From: Oscillospiraceae bacterium
Lineage (GTDB): Bacteria; Bacillota; Clostridia; UBA1381; UBA9506
Direction of reading: 5' to 3'
Assembly (NCBI GenBank): GCA_015068855.1
Contig: SVJS01000001.1
Span: 62,001 to 126,000 of the forward strand
Length of the DNA stretch: 64,000 bases
Shown one piece after another: positions 16,662 to 25,374 of this stretch. The notes beneath the pieces are model-generated. The model searched no databases. It saw only the letters and a list, made by a program, of their open reading frames with translations, and had not been told where the DNA came from. Each line of letters starts with the position of its first letter. The stretch's first letter is position 1. A program made the position numbers and the translations under genes.

Positions 16662-17009
16662 CTAAAATAAACCGGGAATGTTCAGACCACCCGTTATGCC
16701 TGCCATGCCGGATTCCATCATCTCGGATGCCTTGGCACCGGCTTCGTTAACGGCCGCTACAATTAAATCCTCTAACATTTCAATATCATCCGGGTCCACA
16801 ATTTCCGGCTTTAAGCTAACAGAAACCAAATCGCGGTTGCCCTTCATGGTAACCGTCACGGCACCACCACCGGCGGTTGCTGTTACGGTTTTTTCACTTA
16901 ATTCATTTTGCAGATTAAGCATTTCCTCCTGCATCTGTTGTACACGCTGCATCATAGCGGCTTTATTCTGATTACCGCCGCCACCAGTAAATTTATTCGG
17001 TTTACCCAT
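16662..17009 (-). CDS. ybaB: YbaB/EbfC nucleoid-associated protein
   Basis: 115-residue dimeric DNA-binding protein. Typical QEEMLNLQNELSEKTVTATAGGGAVTVTMKGN and the C-terminal Gly-rich tail ITGGLNIPGLF are present. The start at ATG 17009 is preceded by TGGAG; a second ATG four codons upstream gives no better ribosome site. It follows dnaX by 51 bases, as in most bacteria, but recR, usually third in this operon, is absent here and a glycosyltransferase takes its place. Confidence 0.92.
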   Translation of the reverse strand: MGKPNKFTGGGGNQNKAAMMQRVQQMQEEMLNLQNELSEKTVTATAGGGAVTVTMKGNRDLVSVSLKPEIVDPDDIEMLEDLIVAAVNEAGAKASEMMESGMAGITGGLNIPGLF

Positions 17010-17060
17010 TTTGCACTCCATTTCTGTTGCCGCTTGGCAACGACTGTCTTGCTCTTTAAC

Positions 17061-18707
17061 TCAAATAATTTCAATTTCATCATGCTCCCGACCCATGGCC
17101 AGAAGCTTTTCAAACGCATCCTCGCTCTTTGGTTCGCCCACTTCTTTATCGGACAGGCAACGAAGAAGCATACCCTCTCCAAAAACTGATTGAACCGCCT
17201 GCAAAAGCAATTCCATGTGGGCTGCCTTGGAGACAACCATTTTGCTCATGGACGCATCTTTTGCATAAACAAGGGAAAATTGTCCGCCCACCATCATGGG
17301 CGTTGCACGGTTCACATGCGGCAAAATCGGGGCGCCGCCATGAGACCGCAAATAGCCTTTGATTTCTTCAAAGGCAGCTGTTATATCATCCCGGGATGCT
17401 GCCACCTCGGCCGGTGCCGGTGTTTCCTCTGCCGATGGCTCTGCCACGGCCGGCACCTCGTGCGCAGCCTCAGGTTCTACCGCCCAGGGTAAATCCTCTT
17501 CCGGTTCTTTTGTTTCGACTTTCTTATCCTGTTTTTGTGGCGCGGCCACCATAGTCCCTTCTGCCACCTTTTGCTCCATATCGGCCATGCGGGCACACAG
17601 CGCCTCCAAGGAGTTTTCGTAGGCCGGCTGGGAAAGCTTGACAAGCGCCAGTTCGTACACGATGCGTCCGTATCCTGTAAACTTAGCATCGCGCACAGCT
17701 TCATTCATCAGTTTTAAGCCGTAAATCAATTTTTCCTTGGTAAATTTCTTCGCCAGAGCCTGCATTCTTTGCAGCTGTGCCTGCGAGGTGTTCAAAATCG
17801 CCTCCGGCTTCTGGCTGAGCTTTACCACCAAAATATCGCGCAAAAAACGGGTCAGGCGGTTCATGAAAACCTCCGGCTCCTTGCCGTTTTCAATCACACT
17901 GTCCAAAACGGAAAGGGCCTCGCCGCCATCACTATCACAAAAGGCTTCACACATTCTGAACAAGGCATCATAATCGGTTATGCCGATAACGGAAAGCATA
18001 TCCTCATAGCTGACAGCCTCTTCTGTGTAGCCCAGTACCTGCTCTAAAATACTCAGCGCATCGCGCATTGAACCGTCGCCCAGCTCTGCAATCATGGCCA
18101 GGGCCTCCGGTGCCACCTCTCGGCCGGCCGCCTTGGTAATCCGCTCCAGGCGCGATACGATAGACTCCCGGGTGATACGCTTAAAATCAAACCGCTGACA
18201 ACGGGACAGAACCGTTTGCGGCACTTTGTTTAGCTCCGTTGTCGCTAAAATAAATAACACATGTGCCGGTGGCTCTTCCAGCGTTTTTAAGAGCGCATTA
18301 AACGCCTGGGTCGTTACCATGTGTACCTCATCAATGATATACACTTTCTTACGGCAACGGCTGGGCAGAAACGCCACATCGTCAATCAGTTCACGAATAT
18401 TTTCAACCTTATTGCGGGAAGCACCGTCCATCTCCACAACATCTAAGATGCTGTCATCCAAAATGCCCTTGCAAATTTCACATTCGTTGCAGGGGTTTCC
18501 GTCAACGGGGTGCAGACAGTTCACCGCACGGGCTAAAATCTTGGCCGTTGAGGTTTTACCCGTTCCACGGGTGCCGCAGAACAGATAGGCATGAGCCAGA
18601 TTGCCTGTTTTTATTTCATTACGCAGGGTTTGTGTAATATGCTCCTGTCCGGCCACATCATCAAAGGTCATGGGACGCCAGGTTCTGTACAACGCTTGAT
18701 AGGCCAT
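17061..18707 (-). CDS. dnaX: DNA polymerase III subunit gamma/tau
   Basis: 548-residue clamp-loader ATPase. It begins MAYQALYRTWRPMTF and shows Walker A GTRGTGKTS, the zinc module CNECEIC, the DEAD-like IIDEVHMV and the sensor SRCQRFDF. Domain III follows to about 370; the C-terminal part is a Pro/Glu/Ala-rich linker and a small terminal domain, as in tau. No slippery A-run followed by a short-frame stop was seen, so a gamma form by frameshift is unlikely. ATG 18707 has GGAAGG upstream; the frame is open to 18752 but that extension overlaps an SRP RNA terminator. Confidence 0.95.
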   Translation of the reverse strand: MAYQALYRTWRPMTFDDVAGQEHITQTLRNEIKTGNLAHAYLFCGTRGTGKTSTAKILARAVNCLHPVDGNPCNECEICKGILDDSILDVVEMDGASRNKVENIRELIDDVAFLPSRCRKKVYIIDEVHMVTTQAFNALLKTLEEPPAHVLFILATTELNKVPQTVLSRCQRFDFKRITRESIVSRLERITKAAGREVAPEALAMIAELGDGSMRDALSILEQVLGYTEEAVSYEDMLSVIGITDYDALFRMCEAFCDSDGGEALSVLDSVIENGKEPEVFMNRLTRFLRDILVVKLSQKPEAILNTSQAQLQRMQALAKKFTKEKLIYGLKLMNEAVRDAKFTGYGRIVYELALVKLSQPAYENSLEALCARMADMEQKVAEGTMVAAPQKQDKKVETKEPEEDLPWAVEPEAAHEVPAVAEPSAEETPAPAEVAASRDDITAAFEEIKGYLRSHGGAPILPHVNRATPMMVGGQFSLVYAKDASMSKMVVSKAAHMELLLQAVQSVFGEGMLLRCLSDKEVGEPKSEDAFEKLLAMGREHDEIEII

Positions 18708-18740
18708 GACAAACACCTTCCCTCTATCTGCTGATACGAA

Positions 18741-18765
18741 AAATCCGCTCATACGGGCGGACTCA
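18741..18765 (-). terminator. Terminator of the SRP RNA transcript
   Basis: On the minus strand TCCGCCC pairs with GAGCGGA (one G-T) and is followed by TTTTT, about 20 bases after the RNA 3' end and 34 bases before the dnaX start. dnaX is therefore read by readthrough or from an unrecognised promoter. Confidence 0.75.
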
Positions 18766-18781
18766 AATACTCTCTTTTTTC

Positions 18782-18885
18782 ACACCGGGTAGTCCTGCAT
18801 CACATTTAAGACTCCGTTTATCGCTGCTTGGTTCCCCACCTGACGAGGTTCGCGGGCTCAAATTGCGCAGGACCCGGCCGACAAC
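18782..18885 (-). ncRNA. ffs: Signal recognition particle RNA, small bacterial type
   Basis: About 100 nt, pairs with Ffh to target membrane proteins. The S-domain signature GAACCTCGTCAGG then a GGAA-capped stem then AAGCAGCG is present, and CCGGGTCCTGC near the 5' end pairs with GCAGGAC-TA-CCCGG near the 3' end. The apical stem reads GG-GGAA-CC where the common form is CC-GGAA-GG, a compensated swap. No Alu-domain sequence of the long Bacillus type was seen, although the promoter lies some 70 bases further upstream, so a processed 5' leader is implied. Location next to dnaX is the usual one. Confidence 0.93.
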
Positions 18886-18963
18886 GCTTGCGCGCTGAAC
18901 GCAAAATTAAAAGCAAACAAACTGCTAAAAACAGTTCTGTTACGCAGGCTTTAACCTGTTTAT

Positions 18964-18992
18964 ATTGTACCACATATTGAAGAAACTTTCAA
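18964..18992 (-). promoter_or_regulatory. Sigma-A promoter of the SRP RNA
   Basis: On the minus strand TTGAAA (18992-18987), 17-base spacer, TACAAT (18969-18964). Predicted start near 18957. Confidence 0.8.
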
Positions 18993-19016
18993 CATTTTTT
19001 TGTGTGCTGCCCTTTT

Positions 19017-19772
19017 TTAATATTCGGTCACATTCTTCAAAAAAGCGGCAATACGTTCATTTTCTGTGTTGCTGAAAATCTCCTCAGGTGTTCCCTCCTG
19101 CAAAACAACGCCGTCATCCATAAACAGAATTTTGTCGGAAACCTCTTTGGCAAAGTTCATTTCATGGGTAACAATCACCATGGTGGTGTCCTGTTTTGCA
19201 AGCTGCTTGATAACCTTCAAAACCTCGCCCGTAAGCTCAGGGTCAAGAGCGGAGGTGGGTTCGTCAAAGCAGAGAATATCGGGGTTAAGCGCTAAGGCTC
19301 TGGCGATGGCAACACGCTGCTGCTGACCGCCGGAAAGCTGGCAGGGATAGCTTTCCACCTTATCGGAAAGCCCTACCTTTTCAATGAGTTCAAGCGCCTT
19401 TTTCTCGATGTTTTCCTGTGTATCAAACTTTAACAAAGAGGGCGCTAATGTAATATTTTTCAAAACATTATACTGTGGAAACAAATTAAAGGACTGAAAC
19501 ACCAATCCGAAATGCAAACGCATGTCACGGATATGCTGGTCGCTCATTTTATTCTTTTCCGCACCGTCATAAATCACTTTATCGTGTACAGAAATGGTGC
19601 CACCTTCTGCAAATTCCAAAAAATTCAGGCAACGAAGCAGGGTTGTTTTACCGCTGCCGGAAGACCCGATAATGGAAAGCACATCGCCTTTTTCAATTGA
19701 AAAATTGATTCCCTTCAAAACTTCGACCTTGCCGAAGCTTTTAACCAGGTTCTTAACTTCTAATATAGGCAT
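19017..19772 (-). CDS. Amino acid ABC transporter, ATP-binding protein
   Basis: 251 residues, GlnQ-like. Walker [11 protein letters not shown]-loop [10 protein letters not shown], signature LSGGQQQR, Walker [15 protein letters not shown] and the switch His in THEMNFA are intact. It is the third gene of a minus-strand binding protein-permease-ATPase operon and starts four bases after the permease stop. The insert around residues 70-80 ([17 protein letters not shown]) is common in this subgroup. Confidence 0.93.
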   Translation of the reverse strand: MPILEVKNLVKSFGKVEVLKGINFSIEKGDVLSIIGSSGSGKTTLLRCLNFLEFAEGGTISVHDKVIYDGAEKNKMSDQHIRDMRLHFGLVFQSFNLFPQYNVLKNITLAPSLLKFDTQENIEKKALELIEKVGLSDKVESYPCQLSGGQQQRVAIARALALNPDILCFDEPTSALDPELTGEVLKVIKQLAKQDTTMVIVTHEMNFAKEVSDKILFMDDGVVLQEGTPEEIFSNTENERIAAFLKNVTEY

Positions 19773-19776
19773 AGTT

Positions 19777-20484
19777 TTAACTCCTGAAATAACTCATTTT
19801 CTTTTCGATATAGCCAAACAAAAGTGTTAAGACGCCGCAGAACAACAGGTAATATACGGCTGTGTAGAACAACGGCCACAAAAGTCCGTCCGACTTAACG
19901 AACTTCTGGGCATTCCAGATGATTTCGTAAACCATAACCACACGGGCTAAGGACGTATCCTTAACCAATGTAATAATTTCGTTGCTCATAGGCGGCACAA
20001 TCCGCTTGATAACCTGAAGCAGGACAATTTTGAAGAAAATCTGCGTTTTCGTCATGCCCAGAACCTGCCCCGCCTCATACTGACCACGGCTGATGGACTC
20101 AATTCCGCCACGGTAAATTTCCGAAAAGTAGCAGGAATAGTTGATGACAAAAGCAACCATAACGGCAAAAAAGCGGTCAAAAACCTGCCAGGTTGCAAGC
20201 CACTCTATCAGAAAGCCGGATGCAGCGCCCGTTGCAAGCAGTTTACTTGCCCAGGTACCAATAAGCCCCGGTCCGTAATAAATCACAATCAATTGAAGCA
20301 TCAAGGGCGTTCCGCGAATGATCCACACAAAAACCTTCACAATCCATTTCACGGGACGAATACGGCTCATAGAGCCAAAGCAGATAAGTAGCCCAAGGGG
20401 TAAGGAAAACAACAAAGTGAGCGCAAACAATCTGCAAGTTACAAGCATGCCCTCAAACAGTTTAAGAGAGACTTCCACAAACAT
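19777..20484 (-). CDS. Amino acid ABC transporter, permease
   Basis: 235 residues, HisM/GlnP type. Conserved [18 protein letters not shown], the EAA loop [17 protein letters not shown] and the KDTSLARVV segment are present. Between the second and third conserved helices it carries about 25 additional residues rich in Gly/Ala/Trp compared with the permease at 6421, also common among the GlnP homologues of Clostridia. It would take its substrate from the protein encoded at 20567. Confidence 0.9.
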   Translation of the reverse strand: MFVEVSLKLFEGMLVTCRLFALTLLFSLPLGLLICFGSMSRIRPVKWIVKVFVWIIRGTPLMLQLIVIYYGPGLIGTWASKLLATGAASGFLIEWLATWQVFDRFFAVMVAFVINYSCYFSEIYRGGIESISRGQYEAGQVLGMTKTQIFFKIVLLQVIKRIVPPMSNEIITLVKDTSLARVVMVYEIIWNAQKFVKSDGLLWPLFYTAVYYLLFCGVLTLLFGYIEKKMSYFRS

Positions 20485-20504
20485 ACAAATTACCTCATAA
20501 TTTA

Positions 20505-20544
20505 TGTAAAGGCAACAGACACAAAAACGCCTGCTGCCTTTACA
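20505..20544 (-). terminator. Intercistronic stem-loop between binding protein and permease
   Basis: TGTAAAGGCAGCAG pairs with CTGTTGCCTTTACA (one G-T) round a 12-base loop, without a following T run. It occupies the same place in this operon as the 6273-6305 stem-loop does in the other. Confidence 0.6.
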
Positions 20545-20566
20545 CTAAAATCAAATCGACCTAAAC

Positions 20567-21376
20567 TTATTTAACCATTGCATTGGCCATTGTCAGGTCA
20601 ATGATGCATGCATCGCAGGAACCGCTGGTAACCTCTAAGAGAGCATCGGTCTGTGTGCCAACTTCTGTTACATTAGCAAATGCGTTTTCTTCTGCAGCAG
20701 CAGCGCCGGCGGAACCGGATTCAACAGCAAAGGAAAGCTCTGCCATGGAAGCAGCATCAGCATAGTCTGCTGCTTTATCGGCTGCCATAACAACAACCTG
20801 TGCGTTCTTAACATAAGCAGCGGAACAGCTTGTGTTTTTAAGAACATCTTCAGAAATGGTCATACCGTTCCAGATACAGTCAATGGCCTTGGATTCCAAA
20901 GCAACGAACTTGTTGTCCCAGTCAATTTCAACGAACTCAGCAGTAACACCCAGCTTCTCGCAAACAGCCAGAGCAAATTCTGTGTCAAAGCCGGTCCAGT
21001 TGTCTTCTGCATCCTTAAAGTTCATGGGCTCGTAATCGGTGATACCGATAACCAGCTTGCCGTTAGCCTTAACATAGTCAACGTCAGCTAAGGTTGCCTC
21101 TTCCTCTTCTGCAGGAGCAAGGTCAGATAAGGTCAGTTCATACTTAGCGGCCAGTTCGTCTAAAACGCCGGCTTCTTTCAGTTCAGCCATGTAACCGTTG
21201 ACAACAGCTGTCAGGTCAGAACCTTTTCTGAAACCGATGCCGTACTCTTCGCTGGTCAGTTCGCAAGCGATGGCCAGATCAGCATCTGTGCCTGCCGGTG
21301 TTGTTTTAGCGGCACAACCTGCCAAAGCCAGAACCAGCATGATTGAGATCAATGCCATTGATAAAATCTTTTTCAT
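20567..21376 (-). CDS. Amino acid-binding lipoprotein with circularly permuted order
   Basis: 269 residues. Signal peptide and lipobox LAGC (Cys21) are normal. The mature chain is not in the usual order for a type 3 solute-binding protein: residues 29-86 (SEEYGIGFRKGSDL... VLDELAAKYEL) correspond to what is normally the C-terminal end, then an acidic linker (about 89-96), then YVKANGKLVIGITDYEP (101-117), which normally follows the lipobox, on to CIIDLTMANAMVK at the stop, which is normally the hinge return before the GxxYADLxxxxxLxSEEYGIGFRKG segment. The order was judged against the general family pattern from memory. All pieces seem present once, so a working fold is plausible. Ligand likely a polar amino acid. 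Confidence 0.85.
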   Translation of the reverse strand: MKKILSMALISIMLVLALAGCAAKTTPAGTDADLAIACELTSEEYGIGFRKGSDLTAVVNGYMAELKEAGVLDELAAKYELTLSDLAPAEEEEATLADVDYVKANGKLVIGITDYEPMNFKDAEDNWTGFDTEFALAVCEKLGVTAEFVEIDWDNKFVALESKAIDCIWNGMTISEDVLKNTSCSAAYVKNAQVVVMAADKAADYADAASMAELSFAVESGSAGAAAAEENAFANVTEVGTQTDALLEVTSGSCDACIIDLTMANAMVK

Positions 21377-21526
21377 CTTGAAAACCTCTTTTCTCTTTTT
21401 TTGTCTACATATTTTATGTAACTCATTTATTTTACTATAAATCCCCTGTTAAGTAAAGTGCTTTCGCGGTTTTTTCAAAAATTTACATCCAAACGATTGT
21501 TATTTTCCTTTCACAGCGCAAACGAC

Positions 21527-21562
21527 AAAAAACGGACCTCCCACAAAGGAAAGTCCGTTTTT
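21527..21562. terminator. Bidirectional terminator after vanW-like gene
   Basis: AAAAAACGGAC pairs with GTCCGTTTTTT, between the end of the 21574 gene and the ABC operon on the same strand. Confidence 0.85.
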
Positions 21563-21573
21563 TCATTTATCCT

Positions 21574-22167
21574 TTATCCCAGCTCTTTAATAGACGCCCG
21601 CACAAAGCCGTTCCCCACGGAAACATCGAGACGCAACACGCGGTCTGTGCTGTTCCGAAACTGCATGTCCAGGCTGCCGTAATTCACCGCTGCATCCTCT
21701 CCCAAAGGCGCATACTGGACCTCTTTCTGGTGATCGTGGCGCTCCACAATTAAAAGACCGGCCGCCTTGGCCGCCTGATAGATAGTCGTGCTGACCTGAC
21801 ACACGCCACCGCCACAGCCTTCCTCTTTTTGCTGATTCACAATAATCGGTGCCGGCTTGTAGCCCTTTTCTTCTGTTCTGGCTCCTAAGGCCCCGTTAAA
21901 GGAAAACAGCTCGTTGGGTGCAAGCTGCGTTCCGTTCAGGGTTTGCACCGCCAGCTTAATGTTATCAATCCGTTCACTGTCCCAGTCCAGAATTTCAGTT
22001 TCTGCATAGGAAAGCTCGGCAGGCTCTGACTCTTCCTCTGTTGGCATAGCCTCCTGTGTGGTGCCCGTTTCCGGCATTCGCTCCTGCTTTTCCGGCTGCT
22101 CGGCGCAACCTGCCAACAGCATAAAAAGCAGCAAAACAGAAAAAAGGATGCTTGTTCCCTTGTTCAT
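21574..22167 (-). CDS. VanW-family lipoprotein
   Basis: 197 residues. Signal peptide with lipobox LLAGC (Cys20), then a low-complexity Glu/Thr/Pro linker to about residue 55, then a VanW domain: NELFSFNGALGARTEEKGYKPAPIIVN, the GGGVCQVSTTIYQAA motif and VERHDHQ. VanW domains occur in glycopeptide-resistance operons and very often alone in Clostridia; the biochemical role is not established. The Cys in GGGVCQVS and the nearby His are strongly conserved in the family and could be catalytic. It stands alone, convergent with none, and is not part of a van cluster here. Confidence 0.88.
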   Translation of the reverse strand: MNKGTSILFSVLLLFMLLAGCAEQPEKQERMPETGTTQEAMPTEEESEPAELSYAETEILDWDSERIDNIKLAVQTLNGTQLAPNELFSFNGALGARTEEKGYKPAPIIVNQQKEEGCGGGVCQVSTTIYQAAKAAGLLIVERHDHQKEVQYAPLGEDAAVNYGSLDMQFRNSTDRVLRLDVSVGNGFVRASIKELG

Positions 22168-22356
22168 AATGCGCCCTCGCTTTTCATTGGTTTTCTATAT
22201 TGTTACTATGTCACAATGTGCCCTCTTTATACCCGACAATTTCATCCATTTTGTATCCTGCTGCCTGCTTTATGAAAGTTTTTGAAAAAACTGTTTTATT
22301 TTCCCACGCTCTGTGATACAATAAAAATACAAAACGCTTACAAAGGGGGTTTTCCT

Positions 22357-22752
22357 GTGGAAAAATCAAAATCTGTTCAAGACTCTGTGACCGAAATGGC
22401 TGAGCTTGTGCTTCCTAATGACGTTAATCTTTTATATAACTTAAAAGGCGGCAGGCTGATGCATTGGATTGACATTGCCGCTGCATTGACAGCGTCCCGT
22501 CACTCCAACTTGAATGTTGCCACCGTTTCCGTCGAAAACCTGAATTTCAAATATCCCATCAAGCTGGGAGAAATGGTGCGCCTTGTGGCAAAATTAGAAT
22601 CTGTGGGCAACAGCTCCATGAAAATTCAGGTTACGGTGTACTCGGAAAACCTGCAAACGGGCAAAGTGACCATGACAAACGAGGCACACCTCGTGTTTGT
22701 GGCGCTGGATGAAAACGGGCGTCCCAGCCGCGTGCCCCGTCTGCACGAGTAA
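22357..22752 (+). CDS. Acyl-CoA thioesterase, hotdog fold (YciA-like)
   Basis: 131 residues. NLKGGRLMHWIDIAAALTASRHSN is the hotdog helix with the active-site Asp, followed by the VENLNFKYPIKLGEMVRLVAKLESVGNSSMKIQVTV strands. Members hydrolyse acyl-CoA to free acid and CoA. GTG 22357 follows AAAGGGGG; the frame is open from 22282 but without a ribosome site. A TACAAT -10 box lies 35 bases upstream. Acts in the cytosol; the substrate chain length is unknown. Confidence 0.87.
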   Translation: MEKSKSVQDSVTEMAELVLPNDVNLLYNLKGGRLMHWIDIAAALTASRHSNLNVATVSVENLNFKYPIKLGEMVRLVAKLESVGNSSMKIQVTVYSENLQTGKVTMTNEAHLVFVALDENGRPSRVPRLHE

Positions 22753-22760
22753 AAATCAGA

Positions 22761-22797
22761 AAAAGGGTTACAACAAATTGTTGTAACCCTTTTTTTA
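22761..22797. terminator. Bidirectional terminator between thioesterase and spoIIE
   Basis: AAAAGGGTTACAACAA pairs with TTGTTGTAACCCTTTT, followed by T's; shared by the convergent genes. Confidence 0.9.
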
Positions 22798-25134
22798 TGC
22801 CGCAACCAGCCTGGCCGCTATGACTGTCATATCATCTTTTGCCACACCGCCGGAGGATGAAAGCGCGGCCTCCAAAATGTCATCAGCAAGCTTCTGTGCA
22901 TTCTCGCCGTTAAACTGCCGTATCAGTTCGCTGAGGCTGTTTTTTCCGTCGCGGGACAAGGCATCGCTGATGCCGTCCGTAACCAACACAACAAAATCGC
23001 CCTCTTTGGCGTATTTTAAGTCGCAATCTGCCTCAACAGAGCAAACAATGCCCGCAGGCAGGGATGAACAATGCACGGTTTCCACCGCATCTCCGCTTTT
23101 AACATAGGATTGGCTGGCGCCAATTTTAATAAATTCCAGCGCCCCGCTATATAAATTAACAAGACACAAATCAGCGGTTGAAAAGCTTTCTCGGTCCGTA
23201 TTCACCATTAAAATGCTGTTCATCAGTTTGAGCGCCGTTTCCTTATCAAAGCCTGCGGTTAAAAGCCGCCGTAATAAATCCACTGTCATATTGCTCTGTG
23301 CTTCGGCCTCGCTGCCCTGACCCATGCCGTCAGAAAGGGCGAGGACATATTTCCCGTCAGCGGAAACAGAAAGCAGATGATGGTCGCCGCAAACATCCTT
23401 GCCGCTGCTTGCCATCTGCGCCAGCCCTGCCTCCATGGTGTAGCGTGTTTGCTCAATAAACCGGAGCCGTAAACCCTCTTCGGTCTGACGGGCAGACATG
23501 CGCAGCATCGGCACTTTCAGCGCCGCACTCAGCACAATGCCCACCTGCCCGATCAGGTCTTTTTGTCCTTCTTCAGCATTCACGGTAAGACTCACCTCAA
23601 CAGCATCGCTGCCCGTGACCCGCAGAGACTGTGTGCTAATACCATTTCGGTCAAGGGCTGCCATCAGCTTCCGTTCCAGATAAATCCCCTCTGATGGTTC
23701 TAAAAGAAGCTCCTGTTTTAAGTGCGACAAAACCGAGGAGATGTTCCGGAACTGCTCCGCCACAAGATGCCGGCTTTCTAAAACCCGCCCTGCCCAAAGC
23801 GCATTGACCCGATGAATTTCGTATTGCCGGTTCAGCACCTCTAAAAAAAGGTCTAACCGGATGCAATCTTCCTTAAAGGGCAGGGGCACATCCGATAGCT
23901 CCGCCCGAGAGCGCCACTCCATTTTTTCATATAGCGAAAGCAGATTGCGTCTGGTTTCATTATAGTCCTTTTGCCAACAATAATGCTGCAAGGAGCAATC
24001 ACGACAAACCTGTTCCGCCGTTTTATCAAACAGCGGCCCCGGGTCGCGCATCTGCGCGTTGATGCGTCCGTCCACGGCCTCGTTAAAAACATCGGACAGG
24101 GCCGAAAAAGAGCTGGCTGCCGTCATCAGTCTGTCTGCCATAATGTCCCGCAGACGGCTTGCCGAATCCTCTGCATAGGTGGGCGATTGCACCAGTTCAC
24201 CGAAAACCGCGAGCCAGCCATCCGGCAGGGCAAAAAGCAGGATGCCCGCCGCAATGACATGATATGATGCAATGACGGTATCCACAGCGCCGTTATAGTA
24301 AAGCATAACGGCCGCATTGGTAACCAAAAACCCGAGAATCACGCCGATGCGCCCCCGTTTTTGCAGCAGTCCCGCGCACAGAGCACTCACGGCATAGGTC
24401 GCCACCACCTGCGCCGGCAACACCACAGTCAGGCTGTTGGCAAGGCCAAACAACACACCGGCTGCACAGCTCAGCGGAAAGCCGCAGGTCAGCGCCGTTA
24501 TCAAAATAAGGGCCACGCTGATAGTATGGGCCACGCCCTCGAGCGCGCTGACAGAAGAAAGGCTGATAACGGTGCCGCCGCAAAGCACCAAAAGACTCAG
24601 CGTTTCAGCGGGCTCAAAGGTCTTTCGGTTTGGCAGACTCCGCACCACATCAAACGCTTTGCGAAAGGCAAAAAAAGATAAAAAAGACAAGACAGATTCC
24701 AAAATTTGAAACAAAAAATCATAGAGCAAAAACCCTTCCACAAGGTTCATGACAAGACCGGTTACAAACAGAGAAAGAGCCGCCACAAGACCGTAAAGAA
24801 ACGGTCTTGTCCGAAATTCCTGCTCCATTAAAAAGGAGGTGGCGGCACTGATGACGAGGGCTGCTATATACTTTATGATGTAAAGCCGCATGCCCGCCGA
24901 CAAAAAACCGAGACAAACCGCCGCAAAAGAAAGAGCCCGCTTGTTTTTGGGAAAAATCGCCGCATAGTAGGATATCCCAAAAGGAGATATCATCCCAAAC
25001 AAAAAAACCTTACTCAGTAAAAAACAAAAAATGGCTTCCACAAAATCAGAAAATTGCAGCTGATATCTTTTTTTCTTCGGTTGTTTGACAGGAATCCCCA
25101 TGCGCTTATAGGATTGTATTTCTTGATTTGTCAT
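22795..25134 (-). CDS. spoIIE: Stage II sporulation protein E, serine phosphatase
   Basis: 779 residues. SpoIIE localises to the polar septum and dephosphorylates SpoIIAA, which frees sigma-F in the forespore. The N-terminal 300 residues hold about ten hydrophobic helices, the middle is the FtsZ-binding/regulatory region, and the last 220 residues form a PP2C phosphatase domain with ALSDGMGQGSEAEAQS and LVTDGISDAL aspartates. Slightly shorter than the Bacillus protein (827). The start at ATG 25134 is preceded by GGAGG; an ATG 15 codons upstream has no ribosome site. A possible Spo0A box lies about 100 bases upstream. Confidence 0.95.
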   Translation of the reverse strand: MTNQEIQSYKRMGIPVKQPKKKRYQLQFSDFVEAIFCFLLSKVFLFGMISPFGISYYAAIFPKNKRALSFAAVCLGFLSAGMRLYIIKYIAALVISAATSFLMEQEFRTRPFLYGLVAALSLFVTGLVMNLVEGFLLYDFLFQILESVLSFLSFFAFRKAFDVVRSLPNRKTFEPAETLSLLVLCGGTVISLSSVSALEGVAHTISVALILITALTCGFPLSCAAGVLFGLANSLTVVLPAQVVATYAVSALCAGLLQKRGRIGVILGFLVTNAAVMLYYNGAVDTVIASYHVIAAGILLFALPDGWLAVFGELVQSPTYAEDSASRLRDIMADRLMTAASSFSALSDVFNEAVDGRINAQMRDPGPLFDKTAEQVCRDCSLQHYCWQKDYNETRRNLLSLYEKMEWRSRAELSDVPLPFKEDCIRLDLFLEVLNRQYEIHRVNALWAGRVLESRHLVAEQFRNISSVLSHLKQELLLEPSEGIYLERKLMAALDRNGISTQSLRVTGSDAVEVSLTVNAEEGQKDLIGQVGIVLSAALKVPMLRMSARQTEEGLRLRFIEQTRYTMEAGLAQMASSGKDVCGDHHLLSVSADGKYVLALSDGMGQGSEAEAQSNMTVDLLRRLLTAGFDKETALKLMNSILMVNTDRESFSTADLCLVNLYSGALEFIKIGASQSYVKSGDAVETVHCSSLPAGIVCSVEADCDLKYAKEGDFVVLVTDGISDALSRDGKNSLSELIRQFNGENAQKLADDILEAALSSSGGVAKDDMTVIAARLVAA

Positions 25135-25236
25135 ATGTATGCCTCCATGGAAATTTTTGGTATTTCCATTATATACCATTTTTCTTGCATTTTTTGTCGG
25201 TTTTTGCGGGAGGCCCGAAAAAACTTTTTGCTTTTT

Positions 25237-25243
25237 TTCGACT
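25237..25243 (-). promoter_or_regulatory. Possible Spo0A box upstream of spoIIE
   Basis: On the minus strand AGTCGAA, one mismatch to the 0A box TGTCGAA. The surrounding A/T run makes chance matches likely. A TATAAT sits at about 25170. Confidence 0.3.
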
Positions 25244-25374
25244 TTTTTTTCACTAAAATATTCCGTTAAAAAATTATATTTTTGTTTTCTTTTATGAAAA
25301 AATATGATATACTGTATATAGGTCTATGCATAGCTTATGCTGAGTACGGAAAGAACATCATAGGAGGCTCTGCT

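Noticed and set aside
17061-18707. Programmed frameshift producing a gamma form of DnaX
   Set aside because: No A-AAA-AAG-like slippery site was seen near the middle of the gene with a close -1 frame stop.
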